Below, one piece after another: positions 9,587 through 19,218 of a DNA stretch of 64,000 bases (the first letter of the stretch is position 1; every line of letters begins with the position of its first letter). The DNA comes from Debaryomyces hansenii CBS767 (Eukaryota; Ascomycota; Pichiomycetes; Serinales; Debaryomycetaceae). Where the stretch lies: NCBI RefSeq assembly GCF_000006445.2, contig NC_006049.2, positions 124,001-188,000 on the forward strand. Reading direction: 5' to 3'. The notes under the pieces were generated by a model, which saw only the letters and a list, made by a program, of their open reading frames with translations, ran no database searches and had not been told where the DNA came from. A program made the position numbers and the translations under genes.

Positions 9587-12500
9587 ATGCACATAAAGAG
9601 AATTATAATTCAAGGCTTCAAGACGTATAAAAATACAACGGTAATTGATCTTGTATCACCACAGCATAACGTTGTGGTTGGACGAAATGGGTCAGGGAAA
9701 TCTAATTTCTTTGCTGCAATTAGGTTTGTATTATCAGATGCATACACACATATGACTCGTGAAGAAAGACAGGGGCTTATCCATGAAGGTTCAGGAACTG
9801 TAATGTCAGCATATGTTGAAATTGTATTCGACAACACAGATCGTAGATTCCCTATTGCCAAAGATGAGGTTTCTATTAGAAGAACAATAGGGTTGAAAAA
9901 GGATGATTATTCGTTAGATAATAAATCGGCAACAAGATCAGATATAATGAATTTGTTGGAGAGTGCTGGATTTTCCAGATCAAACCCGTATTACATTGTG
10001 CCTCAAGGCCGTATCACCGCATTAACGAATTCAAAGGATTCTGAAAGACTAGCATTACTAAAAGAGGTCAGTGGTGCTAAGGTATTTGAAACCAAATTGA
10101 AGGAGTCGATGAAAGAAATGAATAATTCCAATTATAAAAAGCAGAGAATAGATGAAACTTTACATTCAGTCGACGAGAGAATATCAGATTTACAAATTGA
10201 ATCGAAAGATTTGAAAGAATTCCAAGGATTGGAGAAATCGAAAAAAATATTTGAATTCAACTTGTTTGACAGAGAATTGAATGACTTAAATACTCAAGTA
10301 GAATCTATTGATGAGACGTATAGTAATTTGCTATCTGAATCCCAGCAAGATCTAGAGGAATTAGATAAGCGGGAAAAGATATGTCAGCAACTTACCGATT
10401 CTATTAGTCAGTTGAAAATTTCCTTGAAAGTTACTGGATTGGACAAAGATCAAACAGACTCAGATTACAATCACTTATTGAAAGTTATAGCGGATAAAAA
10501 GGTTAAACTTGATGAATTACACTCGACTATTAATATCCAAAAAGAAGAACAAACGAATTATCATGATTCAATACAACACTACCAAAATTTAATCAAACAT
10601 CATGAAGATAAAATTTCTCATTTCACACCAAACTTACAGAAATACCAGAAGAAGGAATCGAAAATCAAGAACAAGTTATTTAATTTGATTACAAAACAGA
10701 GGGCGTTGTATTCGAAGCAAAATCGATTTCTTAAATTCACGTCCAAGGAAGAAAGAGATAGGTGGTTAAAGGAACAGATATCAGAGACGTCCAAAGAGTT
10801 GGAAATAAAAGATGACATAATGAATAAGTTGGATTTCCAAGCTAATTCTGAAAGAGAAGAAATATTTGAATATAACAAACGCATTGAAGAGATTAATGAA
10901 TTTCTTAGCGATGATAAACAAGGCCAAATTATTGAAGAATTGCAAGAGTCAATGAACGACTTAAAGATTAAGATAACTGAATTAACAGATCAAAGAAAGT
11001 CGTTCTGGCGTGATGAAATAAGATTGAAAAGTATTCAAGACTCGCTCAATCATGATTTGGATAATGCGAATTACTTGGTTAACCAGACAATGGATAGAGC
11101 ACAATCACAAGGTCTCAGTTCTGTTAATTCAATCGTAAAAAAATTGCATTTAGAGGATTCGGTTTATGGACCATTAGCAGACTTATTTAGTGTTAGTGAT
11201 AAATACAAAACTGCGGTGGAAGTTATTGCAGGAAATGCTTTATTCCATGTTGTTGTTGATAACGATAAAACGGCATCCTTGATCATGGATGAATTGAATA
11301 GGTCCAAAGCAGGTAGGGTTACATTTATGCCATTGAATAGGTTAAGCCCTATAAATATTGAATACCCAGATGGGTCAGAACATCAATGTATACCTCTAAT
11401 CAAGAAACTAAAATTTAATGATGAGAAAGTTGGACGAGCTATCAGACAGGTATTTGCTAAAACAATTGTATGTAATGACTTACAAAAAGGATCAGAATTG
11501 GCAAGAGCTTTCAAAGTGAATGCAATTACGTTGGATGGTGACAGGGCGGAAACGAAGGGTGTATTAAGTGGTGGTTACAGAGATTATAAAAATTCACGTC
11601 TTGATGCTTTAAAAACACAAGCCAAAAAGAGAAACGAGATTTATAAGACTGAACAAGATTTGAAGAAATGCGTTCAAGATATTGAAAACGTCAATAGAGA
11701 ACTCACGTCATACAACAATGAATTGCAATATAAGGCTCGCGAGTTAGATAAGAAATTATCTACGAAAGAACCTTTGAAAACAGAATTGGCTCAATTACAA
11801 AATAAGAAGTATAATGCTGACCAAGAATTAAACTCATTGATTACGAATATAGAAGCAGTCCGTACAATCAGAGGTAATTTGTCTACGATTTTAAATCAGC
11901 ATCACGAAGAACTAAAATCAGATTTCACTCAATCTTTATCTAGCAATGAAACAAATGAATTGCAGAGTCTCAGTGCAAAGATATCCGAATGCGAGAATAA
12001 GTTGGATAGAACTGTTACAAAATTGTCTGACATAGAAGCTAAGATCTCTAAATTCGGATCAGAATTAACAGATAACTACAAACCGCATCTTTTAAAATTG
12101 ATTAAAGATCGTGAAGCTCCTAATTCTAAATTAATCAAAAACCAAGTCCACGAATTAGAAAAGGAATTGGAATATTTGACTATTCAATTAGATACGGCAG
12201 AATCCAAGAACCAATCGGCAACAGATGAATTCAATAATGTCAGTGATGAAATAACGAAAAGTGATTCGTTATTGAAGAAGGCAAACGATCAACAAATCTT
12301 AATAATGAAAAAATTGGAAAAATTTTCTAAAACAACAGAGAAGAATTTATCGAAGAAAGCTATTTTAGTTGCACGTCGTGATGAAATTCAAAGAAAAATC
12401 CTGGAGTTGGGTGTTCTTCCGGAAGAAGCATTCCAGCAGTCTATCTATGATAAATTCAATTCTGATCAGTTATTGAAAAAATTGACTAATGTGAACGATA

Positions 12501-13228
12501 ACCTTTCCAAATATTCCCATATTAATAAAAAGGCAATGGAACAATATCACACATTCACCAAACAACGTGATGAATTGATGGAAAGAAGAAAAGAATTAGA
12601 GAAATCACGGGAATCTATAGAAAACTTGATTACTAGTTTGGAGACTCAAAAGGATGAAGCTATTACTCAAAGTTTCAAACAAGTTGCAAAAAGCTTTCAT
12701 GAAATCTTTGAGAAATTAGTTCCAGCTGGAGTCGGTAACTTGATTATGCAGAAGAAAGATCAAAGCTTGAATAGAAATGATGAAGAAGATGAAGACGAAA
12801 TTATGAGAAGTTCCGACGAACACAGTATAGATGAAGCGCAGAATATTGATAACTATGTTGGTGTTTCTATTTCCGCCTCATTTAACTCCAAGAATGATGA
12901 GCAACAAAGAATTGAGCAGTTCTCTGGTGGTCAAAAATCGCTATGCGCTATAGCGCTTATTTTAGCCATTCAAAAATGTGATCCCGCTCCATTCTATTTA
13001 TTTGATGAAATTGATGCAAATTTGGATACGCAATATAGAACTGCAGTTGCAGCTATGATCAACTCTTTATCTAACAAGGCACAATTCATTTGTACTACAT
13101 TCAGGCCAGAAATGTTACAGGTGGCCGATAAATTCTACGGTGTAATGTTTAGCAACAAAGTTAGTACCGTTTCTGAGATAAATAGAGAGGAGGCTATGTC
13201 GTTTGTTGAAGGCCAGCAACAGCACTAA
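9587..13228 (+). CDS. SMC3: Cohesin subunit Smc3
   Basis: Smc3 is one of the two SMC ATPases of cohesin, which holds sister chromatids together. The ATG at 9587 was chosen because MHIKRIIIQGFKTYKNTTVI aligns with the conserved SMC3 N-terminus; the frame extends further upstream only through a TTG. The 1213-aa protein has Walker A GRNGSGKS at residues 32-39, coiled coils on both sides, a hinge at about 520-670 (GPLADLFSVSDKYKTAVEV), signature FSGGQKSL and Walker B FYLFDEIDANLD. The acetylation pair used by Eco1 (GLKKDDY) is conserved at K104-K105. A CTG codon at 12401-12403 sits in RKI-CTG-ELGVLP, a position that is not leucine in the homologues I recall. Confidence 0.97.
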   Translation: MHIKRIIIQGFKTYKNTTVIDLVSPQHNVVVGRNGSGKSNFFAAIRFVLSDAYTHMTREERQGLIHEGSGTVMSAYVEIVFDNTDRRFPIAKDEVSIRRTIGLKKDDYSLDNKSATRSDIMNLLESAGFSRSNPYYIVPQGRITALTNSKDSERLALLKEVSGAKVFETKLKESMKEMNNSNYKKQRIDETLHSVDERISDLQIESKDLKEFQGLEKSKKIFEFNLFDRELNDLNTQVESIDETYSNLLSESQQDLEELDKREKICQQLTDSISQLKISLKVTGLDKDQTDSDYNHLLKVIADKKVKLDELHSTINIQKEEQTNYHDSIQHYQNLIKHHEDKISHFTPNLQKYQKKESKIKNKLFNLITKQRALYSKQNRFLKFTSKEERDRWLKEQISETSKELEIKDDIMNKLDFQANSEREEIFEYNKRIEEINEFLSDDKQGQIIEELQESMNDLKIKITELTDQRKSFWRDEIRLKSIQDSLNHDLDNANYLVNQTMDRAQSQGLSSVNSIVKKLHLEDSVYGPLADLFSVSDKYKTAVEVIAGNALFHVVVDNDKTASLIMDELNRSKAGRVTFMPLNRLSPINIEYPDGSEHQCIPLIKKLKFNDEKVGRAIRQVFAKTIVCNDLQKGSELARAFKVNAITLDGDRAETKGVLSGGYRDYKNSRLDALKTQAKKRNEIYKTEQDLKKCVQDIENVNRELTSYNNELQYKARELDKKLSTKEPLKTELAQLQNKKYNADQELNSLITNIEAVRTIRGNLSTILNQHHEELKSDFTQSLSSNETNELQSLSAKISECENKLDRTVTKLSDIEAKISKFGSELTDNYKPHLLKLIKDREAPNSKLIKNQVHELEKELEYLTIQLDTAESKNQSATDEFNNVSDEITKSDSLLKKANDQQILIMKKLEKFSKTTEKNLSKKAILVARRDEIQRKILELGVLPEEAFQQSIYDKFNSDQLLKKLTNVNDNLSKYSHINKKAMEQYHTFTKQRDELMERRKELEKSRESIENLITSLETQKDEAITQSFKQVAKSFHEIFEKLVPAGVGNLIMQKKDQSLNRNDEEDEDEIMRSSDEHSIDEAQNIDNYVGVSISASFNSKNDEQQRIEQFSGGQKSLCAIALILAIQKCDPAPFYLFDEIDANLDTQYRTAVAAMINSLSNKAQFICTTFRPEMLQVADKFYGVMFSNKVSTVSEINREEAMSFVEGQQQH

Positions 13229-13464
13229 TTTTCATTCATATTAACTAGGTGAATATTAAATGAATCAACAAGTTCTAATAATTAGTGATTAGATAATACT
13301 ACATGTAGAATCTTACTCCAAGCTTAATGGAGCTTTGTTATTGTTTAGCGTTCCAATCTGATGATTTTTTTTTATACGCGAGATCTGAAAAAAATACCAA
13401 AATAGACAGGTAGCTCTACTTCTTTCTTACTTTAGTTAATCATTTGATTTTTTCGTCTTATAAT

Positions 13465-15213
13465 ATGAGCTCAAACAGGCAGCCAAAGATATTAACCCGT
13501 ACCAATATTATAGACTTGATAGCAGATGGAAGAGCAATCATTATCTATAAGAACTACGTGTTAGATTTGACATCGTGGTTGTCAAAACATCCGGGTGGGG
13601 ATAAAGCTGTCCATCATATGATTGGAAGAGATGCAACAGATGAAATGCATGCTTATCATAGTTTAGAAGCAGTCAGGATGTTCAAATATTGGAAGATTGG
13701 AGAAATTAATTATTATTGGGAGAATTTGTTACCACCAATTCAAGGTGCAGTATATCCTTATAATAAAGTAAATAAAGAGTCAACATTGGAGAGTAAAATA
13801 GATGAATCAAGCACAGACGCTTCAGATTGTGAATTAATGTCTTCGGCAAGCTCATCAAATTCGATTGACTTGAGCGAAGCTAAATCAAGTTTACCCAAAA
13901 GTAAGAAAGAAACAGCGGGTTCGTATAAAGGATTAGGATATCCAAAAGGATATGTCGAACCTAAAGTAGCTCAGAACATATCTGTGATTGACTTGAAAAA
14001 CAAAGACGAAATTTTCCCTATTTTGACTGACCAGACAATTATAGACCCCAAATTACTCGTAACTAATTATGATAATACATTATCTCAGAAAGATATATTG
14101 AGTCTACCTGCATTGGATTATAAAACACAACAGATGTTGCGAGACAAATATAATGAGTTACATGAGATAGTTATAAAGAATGGGTTTTATCAGTGTCATT
14201 ATTTTCTGTATGTTAGAGAATTGATTAAAATTGGAAGTTTATTCCTTTATTCCTTTTCATTCTTTAAATTGGGCTATTTAAAATTAAGTGCCTTTTTCAT
14301 GGGAATGGCATGGCAACAGATGACTTTTATTGCCCATGATGCCGGTCATGTTTCCATTACACATAATTATCAAATAGATAATATATTTGGGATGCTAATT
14401 GCAGACTGGTTTGGTGGTCTAAGTTTAGGGTGGTGGAAGAGAAATCATAATGTTCATCATTTGATTACTAACGATCCGGTACATGATCCAGATATTCAAC
14501 ATTTACCTTTCTTTGCTGTCAGCGTTAGATTATTCGAAGACGTTTACTCGACTTACTATGAGAAATATCTACCTCTAGATGTGGTAGCAAAAAAGATGAT
14601 ACGTATACAGGAATATTTGTATTATCCTATATTATGTTTTGGAAGATTTAATTTATATAGGTTATCGTGGCTGCATTTAATTTTTGGTGATGGCCCTCGC
14701 CATGGGAAAGCTGCATGGTTCAGATACTTTGAATTAGTCGGCTTATCATTTTTCTTTTATTGGTTTTTCTACTTATTGGTATTCAAGTCAATTGAACTGA
14801 ACTCGGATAGATTTGCATATGTTATGGTTAGTCACATAACCACAATGATAGTTCACGTTCAAATCACTTTATCACATTTTGCAATGTCAACATCAGATTT
14901 GGGTGTTAGCGAAAGCTTCCCTCTGAGACAACTCAGGACGACAATGGATGTTGATTGTCCTGAATGGTTGGATTTTCTTCATGGTGGATTGCAATTTCAG
15001 GCAATTCACCATTTGTTTCCAAGATTACCAAGACATAATTTCAGAAACGTTCAGCCATTTGTTATTGATTTCTGTAAAGATGTGGGGTTGCGTTATTCTA
15101 TTTATGGCTTCGGAGAAGGAAATGACTTAGTTCTTGGAAAATTGGCCGAGATTGGGAACCAATGCAGCGTTATGTTAGATGCTACAAAACAATTAAAAAA
15201 CAGTGATCACTGA
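13465..15213 (+). CDS. SLD1: Delta-8 sphingolipid desaturase (cytochrome b5 fusion)
   Basis: This enzyme introduces the delta-8 double bond into the sphingoid base of glucosylceramides in the ER. S. cerevisiae lacks it, while CTG-clade yeasts have it. The protein (582 aa from ATG 13465; the frame extends upstream only via TTG) starts with a cytochrome b5 domain containing the haem motif HPGG (about residues 42-45) and HAYHS. The desaturase part has three His boxes: HDAGH (291-295), HNVHH (328-332) and QAIHH (512-516, the first His replaced by Gln as in front-end desaturases). Several membrane segments lie between. An in-frame CTG at 14923-14925 in ESFP-CTG-RQLRTTMD falls where relatives carry a polar or small residue, consistent with Ser. 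Confidence 0.93.
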   Translation: MSSNRQPKILTRTNIIDLIADGRAIIIYKNYVLDLTSWLSKHPGGDKAVHHMIGRDATDEMHAYHSLEAVRMFKYWKIGEINYYWENLLPPIQGAVYPYNKVNKESTLESKIDESSTDASDCELMSSASSSNSIDLSEAKSSLPKSKKETAGSYKGLGYPKGYVEPKVAQNISVIDLKNKDEIFPILTDQTIIDPKLLVTNYDNTLSQKDILSLPALDYKTQQMLRDKYNELHEIVIKNGFYQCHYFLYVRELIKIGSLFLYSFSFFKLGYLKLSAFFMGMAWQQMTFIAHDAGHVSITHNYQIDNIFGMLIADWFGGLSLGWWKRNHNVHHLITNDPVHDPDIQHLPFFAVSVRLFEDVYSTYYEKYLPLDVVAKKMIRIQEYLYYPILCFGRFNLYRLSWLHLIFGDGPRHGKAAWFRYFELVGLSFFFYWFFYLLVFKSIELNSDRFAYVMVSHITTMIVHVQITLSHFAMSTSDLGVSESFPLRQLRTTMDVDCPEWLDFLHGGLQFQAIHHLFPRLPRHNFRNVQPFVIDFCKDVGLRYSIYGFGEGNDLVLGKLAEIGNQCSVMLDATKQLKNSDH

Positions 15214-15277
15214 ATAATTTATTATGCCTTAGATATGCTTTAATATGCCTAGAAATATTTATATACGTAACAGATGT

Positions 15278-16102
15278 TTATATTGTCACATCGTGGTCAA
15301 TTAGACCTTTTTCATTTAGAAACTCTAAAAATTCCAAAACTTTGCTATTTTCATTCTCATAATGATCCTTTTGTACTAGCATCTTGAATAGCAATGGATG
15401 CGTATTTGTATCTTTCTCATTTAGATACATCTCATTTTTGAATCTTTGGGGTATCACAACCAGTATATTGTTAATAGTTTTAGTATTTTGTGAAGGCTTC
15501 ACTCCACCAGTTCCTGTAGATTCGTGAAGATTTTTACATTTATTCCCAAATTTGCATCTTTTGTTATTTTGATAGAACTTACATATATTCTTCGGCTTCT
15601 TGGTATTCTGCGTACCACTTGTTTCATTAATTCTTTTCTTTGGATTCGTGGACGTATTTTCCTGCCCTTGACGGCTTTTCTCCTTTTCTTCTATATTCCG
15701 TCTTGACGGCCATTTCTTTTTTCTTTCTTCTATCCATTTATTAATATCCTCCTCGGTCTCCAAGGTTATATTTGTCCCTGGTATAAATACAGGTTCATTT
15801 GATTTGCCTTGGGTTTCCGGACAGTCGTGTGCTAAAACTCCCTCTTCATCTTCACTTCCTTCTTTGTGCTCCAATTCATTTGTATCATTTGAACTATTCG
15901 GCAAGTACGTTGGTAAATCTCCCAAAGCATTTGGATCTTGCAGTGTTGATCTATCCTCTCTCACTGGGTCATTATTGAATCGATTATTAGGATTCGGATT
16001 CCTTTTATCTAGGTTCCCTCGGATATTAGAATTGTTAGAATTGTTAGAACCAGATTTCTTAGGAGGCGGTGGTGGCGGTGGAGCATATACAAAATCCATC
16101 AT
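15278..16102 (-). CDS. RSA1: Box C/D snoRNP assembly factor, NUFIP1/Rsa1-type with CCCH zinc finger
   Basis: This 274-aa protein carries the NUFIP1 core TEEDINKWIEERKKKWPSRR (about residues 116-135), the part of Rsa1/NUFIP that recruits Snu13 during box C/D snoRNP assembly. N-terminal to it are a proline run (PPPPPPP) and Asn-rich disorder. Downstream is a single CCCH finger, C174-x8-C183-x5-C189-x3-H193, which human NUFIP-like proteins pair with differently and which S. cerevisiae Rsa1 lacks to my knowledge. The C-terminal 60 residues (VIPQRFKNEMYLNEKDTNTH) are a further conserved-looking block. The NUFIP identification is good; the Rsa1 symbol rests on that motif. Confidence 0.78.
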   Translation of the reverse strand: MMDFVYAPPPPPPPKKSGSNNSNNSNIRGNLDKRNPNPNNRFNNDPVREDRSTLQDPNALGDLPTYLPNSSNDTNELEHKEGSEDEEGVLAHDCPETQGKSNEPVFIPGTNITLETEEDINKWIEERKKKWPSRRNIEEKEKSRQGQENTSTNPKKRINETSGTQNTKKPKNICKFYQNNKRCKFGNKCKNLHESTGTGGVKPSQNTKTINNILVVIPQRFKNEMYLNEKDTNTHPLLFKMLVQKDHYENENSKVLEFLEFLNEKGLIDHDVTI

Positions 16103-16733
16103 ATATACCTATTTCAGCTCTACAGCTAGTATTTAATTTGGTGGAGCTTATCTAGTACGATGCGCAATGAGCGATGCCTATAAAAAACCGGATCAAGTAA
16201 TGTCGCGCATTTAATCGCATTGGAACACTAACACGACATGTATTAGACTTGTTACGTCCGTCGAAGCACAGCCTATATTCTCTGCATTATATTTGGAAAA
16301 TCTGGAAATTCCATTCGATACCTCAATCATTACCATATTTTAGTCATAGCCTGTACCTTGACCCTATTGTAACCCTTCGTACTTTTGCACAGCTATTCTC
16401 AATTTTCCATGGTATATGCATGAAACCAAGCAGTTGAAATAACCAAATGAACCGTATGACCGTATGACCATATGACCATATGACCATCTTCCATCTCTAA
16501 TCATTAACTATGATGCTAATTATAGATTTAAGTCGACTTCGTCTTGGTCTCTTTAATGTAGTGGTTAGATCATCAAAAGTAGAGAAGAAAAATCACATGA
16601 CCGAGGTTTTACAATAAACTATCTTTGACGTGAAACAGAACAATAAATGAATTATTCAATAAAAACACATTTTATTTTCGTCAAAATCAACTTGAAGCGA
16701 TAGAAATTTAAATAACAATTGTAATTTGAGAAA
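16103..16733. other. Intergenic spacer between RSA1 and the CYSTM gene
   Basis: This 631-bp spacer holds the promoters of both divergent genes. It contains an ATGTCGCGCATTT element near 16200 upstream of RSA1, a GAGCGATG sequence near 16170 resembling the PAC ribosome-biogenesis box, and an 8-bp tandem repeat (listed separately). No other gene is seen. Confidence 0.55.
16451..16487 (+). repeat. 8-bp tandem repeat (ACCRTATG)
   Basis: Four head-to-tail copies of an 8-bp unit, two ACCGTATG followed by two ACCATATG, then a partial ACCAT. It lies in the spacer between RSA1 and the CYSTM gene, about 250 bp before the latter. Confidence 0.85.
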
Positions 16734-17019
16734 ATGGTAAGTTTAGATTGGAACAGGAAAAGATAATAATGAGTTGAGTAGGAATACTAACGAAATATAG
16801 TCGTATTATCAACAAGGTCCACCTCAGCAAGGCCCACCACAAGGTTACTACCAACAAGGCCCTCCACAGGGATATTACCAACAACAGCAACAACCAATGT
16901 ATGTCCAGCAAAAACCTCAAAAGCTGGGAGGGGGATGTTGCTCTGCGTTCTGTGGATGTTGTGCTGCTATAATCTGTTGTTGTTGTGCAGAAGAATGTTT
17001 GGGTGCTGCTTTAGGTTGA
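16734..17019 (+). CDS. CYSTM family small cysteine-rich tail-anchored protein (spliced)
   Basis: Exon 1 is only the ATG (16734-16736). An intron runs 16737-16800, with donor GTAAGT, branch TACTAAC at 16785-16791 and acceptor ATAG. Exon 2 (16801-17019) stays in frame to TGA. The product is 73 aa, beginning MSYYQQGPPQQGPPQGYYQQ and ending with a cysteine-rich segment (CCSAFCGCCAAIICCCCAEE). This is the CYSTM layout: a Gln/Pro/Tyr-rich head and a C-terminal palmitoylatable membrane module, as in yeast YBR016W and YDL012C. Such proteins sit at the plasma membrane and are linked to stress tolerance. One CTG codon (16924-16926) precedes the Gly run. The exact paralogue cannot be named. Confidence 0.9.
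16737..16800 (+). other. Spliceosomal intron (64 nt)
   Basis: The intron starts directly after the ATG with GTAAGT, has the perfect yeast branch site TACTAAC and ends in TAG 9 nt downstream of the branch motif. Removal joins ATG to TCG TAT TAT, giving the MSYYQQ start typical of the family. Confidence 0.92.
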
Positions 17020-17634
17020 ACAAATTAACATAATTATTCATATCAGTCTCATAGATTTTATTGCTATAAATGTGTTTAGAAAAATTTTTCAGTTTTACGT
17101 TTTAATACTCCCTTACGAATGAAATTTTAGTCTGTTTACAATTTGTGTAGATCACTTGAATACAAGGGGAACAAAATTTGATTTAAGGTATTCTTTAAAA
17201 AAAACATAGCTTTTGAAACTTCTTAGTTTGTAATTTAGGTCTTAGAAAGACATTCCTCAATTTAGTATGTCTAGCTTAACCTCATACCGCATAATGTTCT
17301 TATTTACAAAATCTAGGTACGGCTGGAGTTCGCCGCACTGATTATCGACTAGTACTGTATTTTGATTTAGTCACCGAAGATAAAGACTAGATCCTAGGTA
17401 AGGATGTTAATACAGCATGACTAGAGATTATATGCCCAGTAGGAGAGATCAATTATTTATTTGGGTATGAGTTGAAAAGTCCCAAATTGTGAATAACGAG
17501 AAGCTGTTTCTCAACTTGAACTATTGTTACAGTTCACTTAAATGAGCCTCAGTGTAATATTTTACCCTACAGTACCGAAATCAGTTTAATCCGTGAAATT
17601 ATGTAAAGCTACTAACTATATCTATTTAGAAGAA
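17020..17634. other. Intergenic spacer between CYSTM gene and SES1
   Basis: This 615-bp spacer lies between two convergent genes and so holds 3' ends only. It is AT-rich, with a TTTAAAAAAAA stretch near 17195-17205. I see no RNA gene, repeat or ORF that can be supported. Confidence 0.5.
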
Positions 17635-19017
17635 TTATTTCTTGTTCTTCTTATTTGAAGTTGAGTTCTTTGGCAATTCCTTAACAAATGGAATGAATTC
17701 AGGTTCACCAGGAATATATCTTCTTAAAACTTCTGGAATAACTAACCCGTCTTCAGTTTGGTAGTTTTCTAAAATACAACATAAAGCTCTTTGGGTGGCT
17801 GATAAAGTGGAGTTCAAACAATGAACGTACTTCTTCTCGGTTTGGTTCTGTTGCTTAATACCACATCTAATTTCCAAGTTACGCGATTGATAATCGGTAC
17901 AGTTAGAACAAGAGACTAATTCCTTATATTCCTTTTGGAACGGGAACCATGCTTCTAAGTCGTACTTCTTAGCAGCTGCGTTGTTTAATTCTCCAGAGAC
18001 AATACCTACAACCCTGTATGGTAAACCCAAAGATTTGTAAAATTCTTCCGATAAACCAATCATTCTGTCGAATTCTTCCCAAGACTTTTCTGGTTCAGTC
18101 AAAACGAATTGTTCGATCTTTTCGAAAGCATGGACTCTGAAAATACCCCAAGCATCCTTACCATGAGAACCAGCTTCTCTACGGAAACATGAGGAGTAAC
18201 CCGCATATCTGACTGGTAATTGTTCTTGAGGAGATTCAAACCATTCACCAGCGTGGTAAGCAGAAATTGGTTGTTCAGAAGTAGCAATTAAGTATTTTTC
18301 ATCGTCACCATCCATAACTTTATATAATTCTTCGTCGAATTGAGATAATTGGGCAGTCTTGGCCATGACTTCTTTATTCATCATAACTGGAGCTTGCAAA
18401 GGAGTGTAATCATTCTTAGCTAAGAAACTCAAACCATAGTTGATTAAGGCTTGGTTTAAGAAAACACCATAGTTTCTTAAGAAATAACCACGGTGTCCAA
18501 CTATTCTTACACCTCTTTCAGGATCGTAACCATCCAATCTCAACAAAATTTCGTGATGTGATAATTTGGCTTCAGCACCAGTACAAGATGCAATTGAACC
18601 AATTTCAGCAAGAGATTCTGGCTTCCAAGTTCTAACTAATTCATTGTTATCTTCATCTTGTGATTCAACAACTGATTTATGAACAAGGTTACCTACTTGA
18701 TTAACCTTATTACGCAAATCAGCATCGGCCTTTTGCTCTTGTTCAATAAAAGATTTTTTATCAGCAACAAGCTTATCCTTCTGTGCTAATAAATCACCAG
18801 CATCTTCCTTGGCCTTAAACTTTTGACCAATTTGCTTTTGAAGAGCATTCAATTCTTTGTTTAAAGCATCTAAGTCAAATCTAATCTTGGTCCAGTCCTT
18901 ATAATCTGCAATAATTTCATCAACAATTTCAATAGAGTCACCTCTTTTCTTTTGCGATTCTTTGATTTTTTCTGGTTCACCACCCTTTTCCACAAGGAAT
19001 GCGTTAATATCCAACAT
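17635..19017 (-). CDS. SES1: Cytosolic seryl-tRNA synthetase
   Basis: SerRS charges tRNA-Ser; in CTG-clade yeasts it also charges the tRNA that reads CTG. The 460-aa length matches yeast Ses1 (462). The N-terminal coiled-coil arm (about residues 25-110) binds the tRNA long arm. The class II core shows motif 2 (CFRREAGSHGKDAWGIFRVH) and the motif 3 region (NSTLSATQRALCCILENY). The tail ends in KNSTSNKKNKK, a basic extension as in yeast. Residue 197 by this numbering is Ser in GLSFL, encoded by AGT; C. albicans SerRS is known for a CUG codon at residue 197. Divergent from RAD28 across 201 bp. Confidence 0.96.
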   Translation of the reverse strand: MLDINAFLVEKGGEPEKIKESQKKRGDSIEIVDEIIADYKDWTKIRFDLDALNKELNALQKQIGQKFKAKEDAGDLLAQKDKLVADKKSFIEQEQKADADLRNKVNQVGNLVHKSVVESQDEDNNELVRTWKPESLAEIGSIASCTGAEAKLSHHEILLRLDGYDPERGVRIVGHRGYFLRNYGVFLNQALINYGLSFLAKNDYTPLQAPVMMNKEVMAKTAQLSQFDEELYKVMDGDDEKYLIATSEQPISAYHAGEWFESPQEQLPVRYAGYSSCFRREAGSHGKDAWGIFRVHAFEKIEQFVLTEPEKSWEEFDRMIGLSEEFYKSLGLPYRVVGIVSGELNNAAAKKYDLEAWFPFQKEYKELVSCSNCTDYQSRNLEIRCGIKQQNQTEKKYVHCLNSTLSATQRALCCILENYQTEDGLVIPEVLRRYIPGEPEFIPFVKELPKNSTSNKKNKK

Positions 19018-19218
19018 TTTGTCTACGGAACTTTTGTATCTGTTCGAATGAAGAATATTTCAATTTACGTCCGTCCAAGTGAACAGAAAAAAATTTAAAC
19101 CTTCAAATATATGCAGGAATATGATACTTGATAGATTTCATGCCTTTTATCATACTAATTTAGCATATTGATCTATATTTTATAAAAATCTATTTGGGAT
19201 ACAATTCTAAGGCATGTC

